7,043 bases of DNA from Deltaproteobacteria bacterium (lineage in GTDB: Bacteria; Desulfobacterota; DSM-4660; Desulfatiglandales; HGW-15): assembly GCA_016932235.1 (NCBI GenBank), contig JAFGDF010000025.1, forward strand, positions 1 to 7,043, written 5' to 3'. Made by a program: the position numbers and the translations under genes. The notes beneath the pieces are model-generated. The model searched no databases. It was not told where the DNA came from and saw only the letters and a list, made by a program, of their open reading frames with translations. Positions 5,821 through 7,043 of this stretch are shown piece by piece (within the stretch, counting starts at the first letter, position 1; every line of letters starts with the position of its first letter).

Positions 5821-6360
5821 TTAAATGTGATCTAATGAATATTCGAATACCTGCATATAAAAATGATCACCAACGTCAATAAGTATCTTGGGAGTAAACG
5901 GAAGCTTTTGTCTCAATTCCTCAGGAGAAGATCGCATTTCTATCGGAGGGCCGAATAAAGTATCTTCTTTTTTTATATTGACAATAGCCAATTGAGCATT
6001 TGGTTTTAAGATACGCTTTATTTCTGTTACAAAACCATCAATTTGGGCATCCGAGAATATATGAAACACCGTTGAGAGATAAAGCAAATCTATTGAAGAG
6101 ACTTTAAGCCCGGTTGGTTTAGTAATATCGCCAACGAAAGCTTTTATATTGGTTTTTTCAACTTCTTTTTTTAGGCTGGCAATTGATCCTCTATCCGGGT
6201 CAAGAGCATATATCTTTCCGGTATTACCCACCAGCTCCGAAAACTTTTTCGCCATATAACCGTTACCGCAACCAGCATCGAGAATTGTTTGACCGGCGTA
6301 TATGTTCAAATTTGCCAGTATTGTTTCAACGTTTAAAAATCCCTCAGAAAATTTTCCCAT
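5821..6360 (-). CDS. Small class I SAM-dependent methyltransferase
   Basis: This 179-residue soluble methyltransferase has a Rossmann fold of the Methyltransf_11/25/31 type. Motif I is ILDAGCGNGY (26-35), the acidic ribose-binding end of strand 2 is YALDPD (51-56, Asp54), motif II-like FVGDIT lies at 75-80, and IDLLYLSTVFHIF (90-102) and EIKRILKPNAQLAIV (113-127) match the strand 4 and strand 5 regions. Length is near the minimum for a complete domain, and the C-terminus looks complete. An in-frame GTG at 6375 would add five residues. I prefer ATG at 6360 because GGGGTGATC (6378-6370), close to the ideal anti-SD complement, would sit nine bases before it, and MGKFSEGFLNVE fits the N-terminus usual in relatives. 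The substrate is unknown: small molecule, quinone-like or arsenite-type targets are all possible. Its stop lies only a few bases from the breakpoint of the ligase remnant. Confidence 0.85.
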   Translation of the reverse strand: MGKFSEGFLNVETILANLNIYAGQTILDAGCGNGYMAKKFSELVGNTGKIYALDPDRGSIASLKKEVEKTNIKAFVGDITKPTGLKVSSIDLLYLSTVFHIFSDAQIDGFVTEIKRILKPNAQLAIVNIKKEDTLFGPPIEMRSSPEELRQKLPFTPKILIDVGDHFYMQVFEYSLDHI

Positions 6361-6369
6361 CTTATTCAG

Positions 6370-6378
6370 GATCACCCC
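6370..6378 (-). promoter_or_regulatory. Strong Shine-Dalgarno deciding the methyltransferase start
   Basis: Read on the minus strand this is GGGGTGATC, which pairs with the 16S 3' end over GGTGATC. It ends nine bases before ATG 6360 and overlaps the alternative GTG at 6375, so the ATG is the better start. The gap 6379-6510 holds no supported gene, only small dyads such as CATGC-AGA-GCATG (6407-6419). Confidence 0.6.
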
Positions 6379-6510
6379 TATTGATTTACGCGAAAAGGGG
6401 GTCGTTCATGCAGAGCATGCAATGAAGTAGTTATCCCTTATATGCACGTTCACTCGAATATCCCCTTATCTACGATTGATATTTTGAAATACGTACTCCG
6501 TTACATAAAC

Positions 6511-6870
6511 CTAATCGATTGTTACTCCCGGAGGAGAGCTTTTCGGGCACACCAACAGTTCGCCTGTAAGGTTCACACTTAGTGTGCGAATTAATCTGTA
6601 TTTGCCGTTTATCAGCCTGAATAGATGTGAATCCGGCATCCTTGCCCTGCTGTCTCCAAAGCAGTGGAAGACATTGATAGAACCCATTTTTTCATCAACC
6701 ACAAAGGTCCTGTCATTAATAAAAAGGTCTCCCGCTTCCTGTGCAGCTATATACCTTTCCGTGGTCTTTGCCTATTCAGTTGCGCTGTCCGGCTTTTTGC
6801 AGCAAAACGATGCTGCACTCAGTGATAAACAGAATAGCAATATTAACAGATTCGTTAGTACTCTAATCAT
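6511..6870 (-). pseudogene. Small putative exported protein ORF with in-frame TAG
   Basis: From ATG 6870 one frame runs 119 codons to TAG 6513-6511, interrupted only by TAG at codon 33 (6774-6772). GGAGGG precedes the ATG by three bases, a good but close SD. The first 24 residues (MIRVLTNLLILLFCLSLSAA then SFCC) look like a signal peptide. A lipoprotein is possible, but Phe before the first Cys is not a canonical lipobox. After KKPDSATE comes the TAG, then AKTTERYIAAQEAG and FINDRTFVVDEKMGSINV, ending PKSSPPGVTID. I do not recognise the family. The frame continues unchanged across the stop, so a single CAG-to-TAG change in a recently intact gene is the simplest reading. Amber recoding (pyrrolysine or suppression) is the alternative. 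Restart at GTG 6702 is possible but has only a weak AGGA upstream. Confidence 0.55.
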
Positions 6871-6950
6871 GATCCCTCCATTAAATAGGTTGAAAAAGGA
6901 TAAACAATATCTTTAGTGTGTAAAATAAATAGGGATTATGCTTTCATTCA

Positions 6951-7043
6951 TTAATCCAGGGCATCTCGAACCAGCGCCGCTGACCTGCTCTCCGTCGCTG
7001 TTGGAATCACCCCTTCCGCTGCGTTCATGAATTTATATCCTGA
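6951..7043 (-). CDS. Possible 3' end of an unidentified gene
   Basis: In the minus frame ending at TAA (6953-6951) the sequence is open to the window edge, reading SGYKFMNAAEGVIPTATES and then RSAALVRDALD. The block is clearly more GC-rich than the AT-rich gap at 6871-6950, which suits coding DNA. The plus strand is also open here, 30 codons prove little, and I recognise no family. If real, it lies 81 bases upstream of the amber-interrupted ORF on the same strand. Confidence 0.25.
   Translation of the reverse strand, partial: SGYKFMNAAEGVIPTATESRSAALVRDALD

Noticed and set aside
5452..5835. Plus-strand 127-codon ORF opposite the ligase remnant
   Set aside because: The minus strand carries clear acyl-CoA synthetase motifs over the same bases; the plus frame has no recognisable features.
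6570..6590. CACACT-T-AGTGTG dyad as an operator
   Set aside because: It lies inside the small ORF far from any start codon and has no second copy nearby; most likely incidental.
6951..7000. tRNA T-arm (GGTTCGA on the minus strand near 6964-6970)
   Set aside because: The flanking five-base stems do not pair and no acceptor or anticodon arms can be drawn.

Overview
The window reads as an accessory or intergenic-rich stretch from an anaerobic Gram-negative bacterium. A sulfate-reducer-like Desulfobacterota (Desulfobacteria) is my best guess. This is inferred from moderate GC, a uroporphyrinogen-decarboxylase-like methyltransferase beside an iron alcohol dehydrogenase, and short intergenic repeats (CGTCATTCCCGC-type palindromes, TTGAATC/CTTTGAA runs, CCCTGTTAAAT arms) that I associate with that group. 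No rRNA, tRNA, CRISPR array or transposase is visible.

Layout. Positions 1-227 are a repeat-rich leader. Positions 228-2708 (+) encode a complete 826-residue MacB/FtsX-type ABC permease. Positions 2709-3002 form a dense non-coding repeat island: a perfect three-way-junction palindrome, then TTCAAGG-type runs on both sides of an 81-bp MITE-like element. Positions 3003-3992 (-) encode a UROD/MtaA-type protein, probably a corrinoid-linked methyltransferase. It is divergent, across a 294-bp AT-rich regulatory gap, from an iron-containing alcohol dehydrogenase at 4287-5447 (+). Convergent with the dehydrogenase, 5455-5812 (-) holds a decayed acyl-CoA synthetase that kept only two pieces of its C-terminal half. 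Immediately upstream of that remnant (on the minus strand) is a small SAM-dependent methyltransferase at 5821-6360 (-). Positions 6511-6870 (-) hold a small putative exported protein or lipoprotein reading frame, unrecognised, with one in-frame TAG codon. The last ~90 bases may be the 3' end of another minus-strand gene.

How the parts may work together. The UROD-family protein and the dehydrogenase share a divergent control region and may serve one pathway of C1, methoxy-compound or short alcohol metabolism. The ligase remnant may once have activated an acid product. This is inference: no corrinoid protein or substrate-specific methyltransferase lies in the window. The ABC permease has no ATPase beside it here; its partner could lie upstream of position 1.

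I found no complete, clearly new multi-gene system. The most unusual items are the junctionless three-way palindrome with a possible decayed copy on the far side of the permease, the amber-interrupted small ORF, the doubly deleted ligase, and the His-X-Asp version of the UROD-family metal site.
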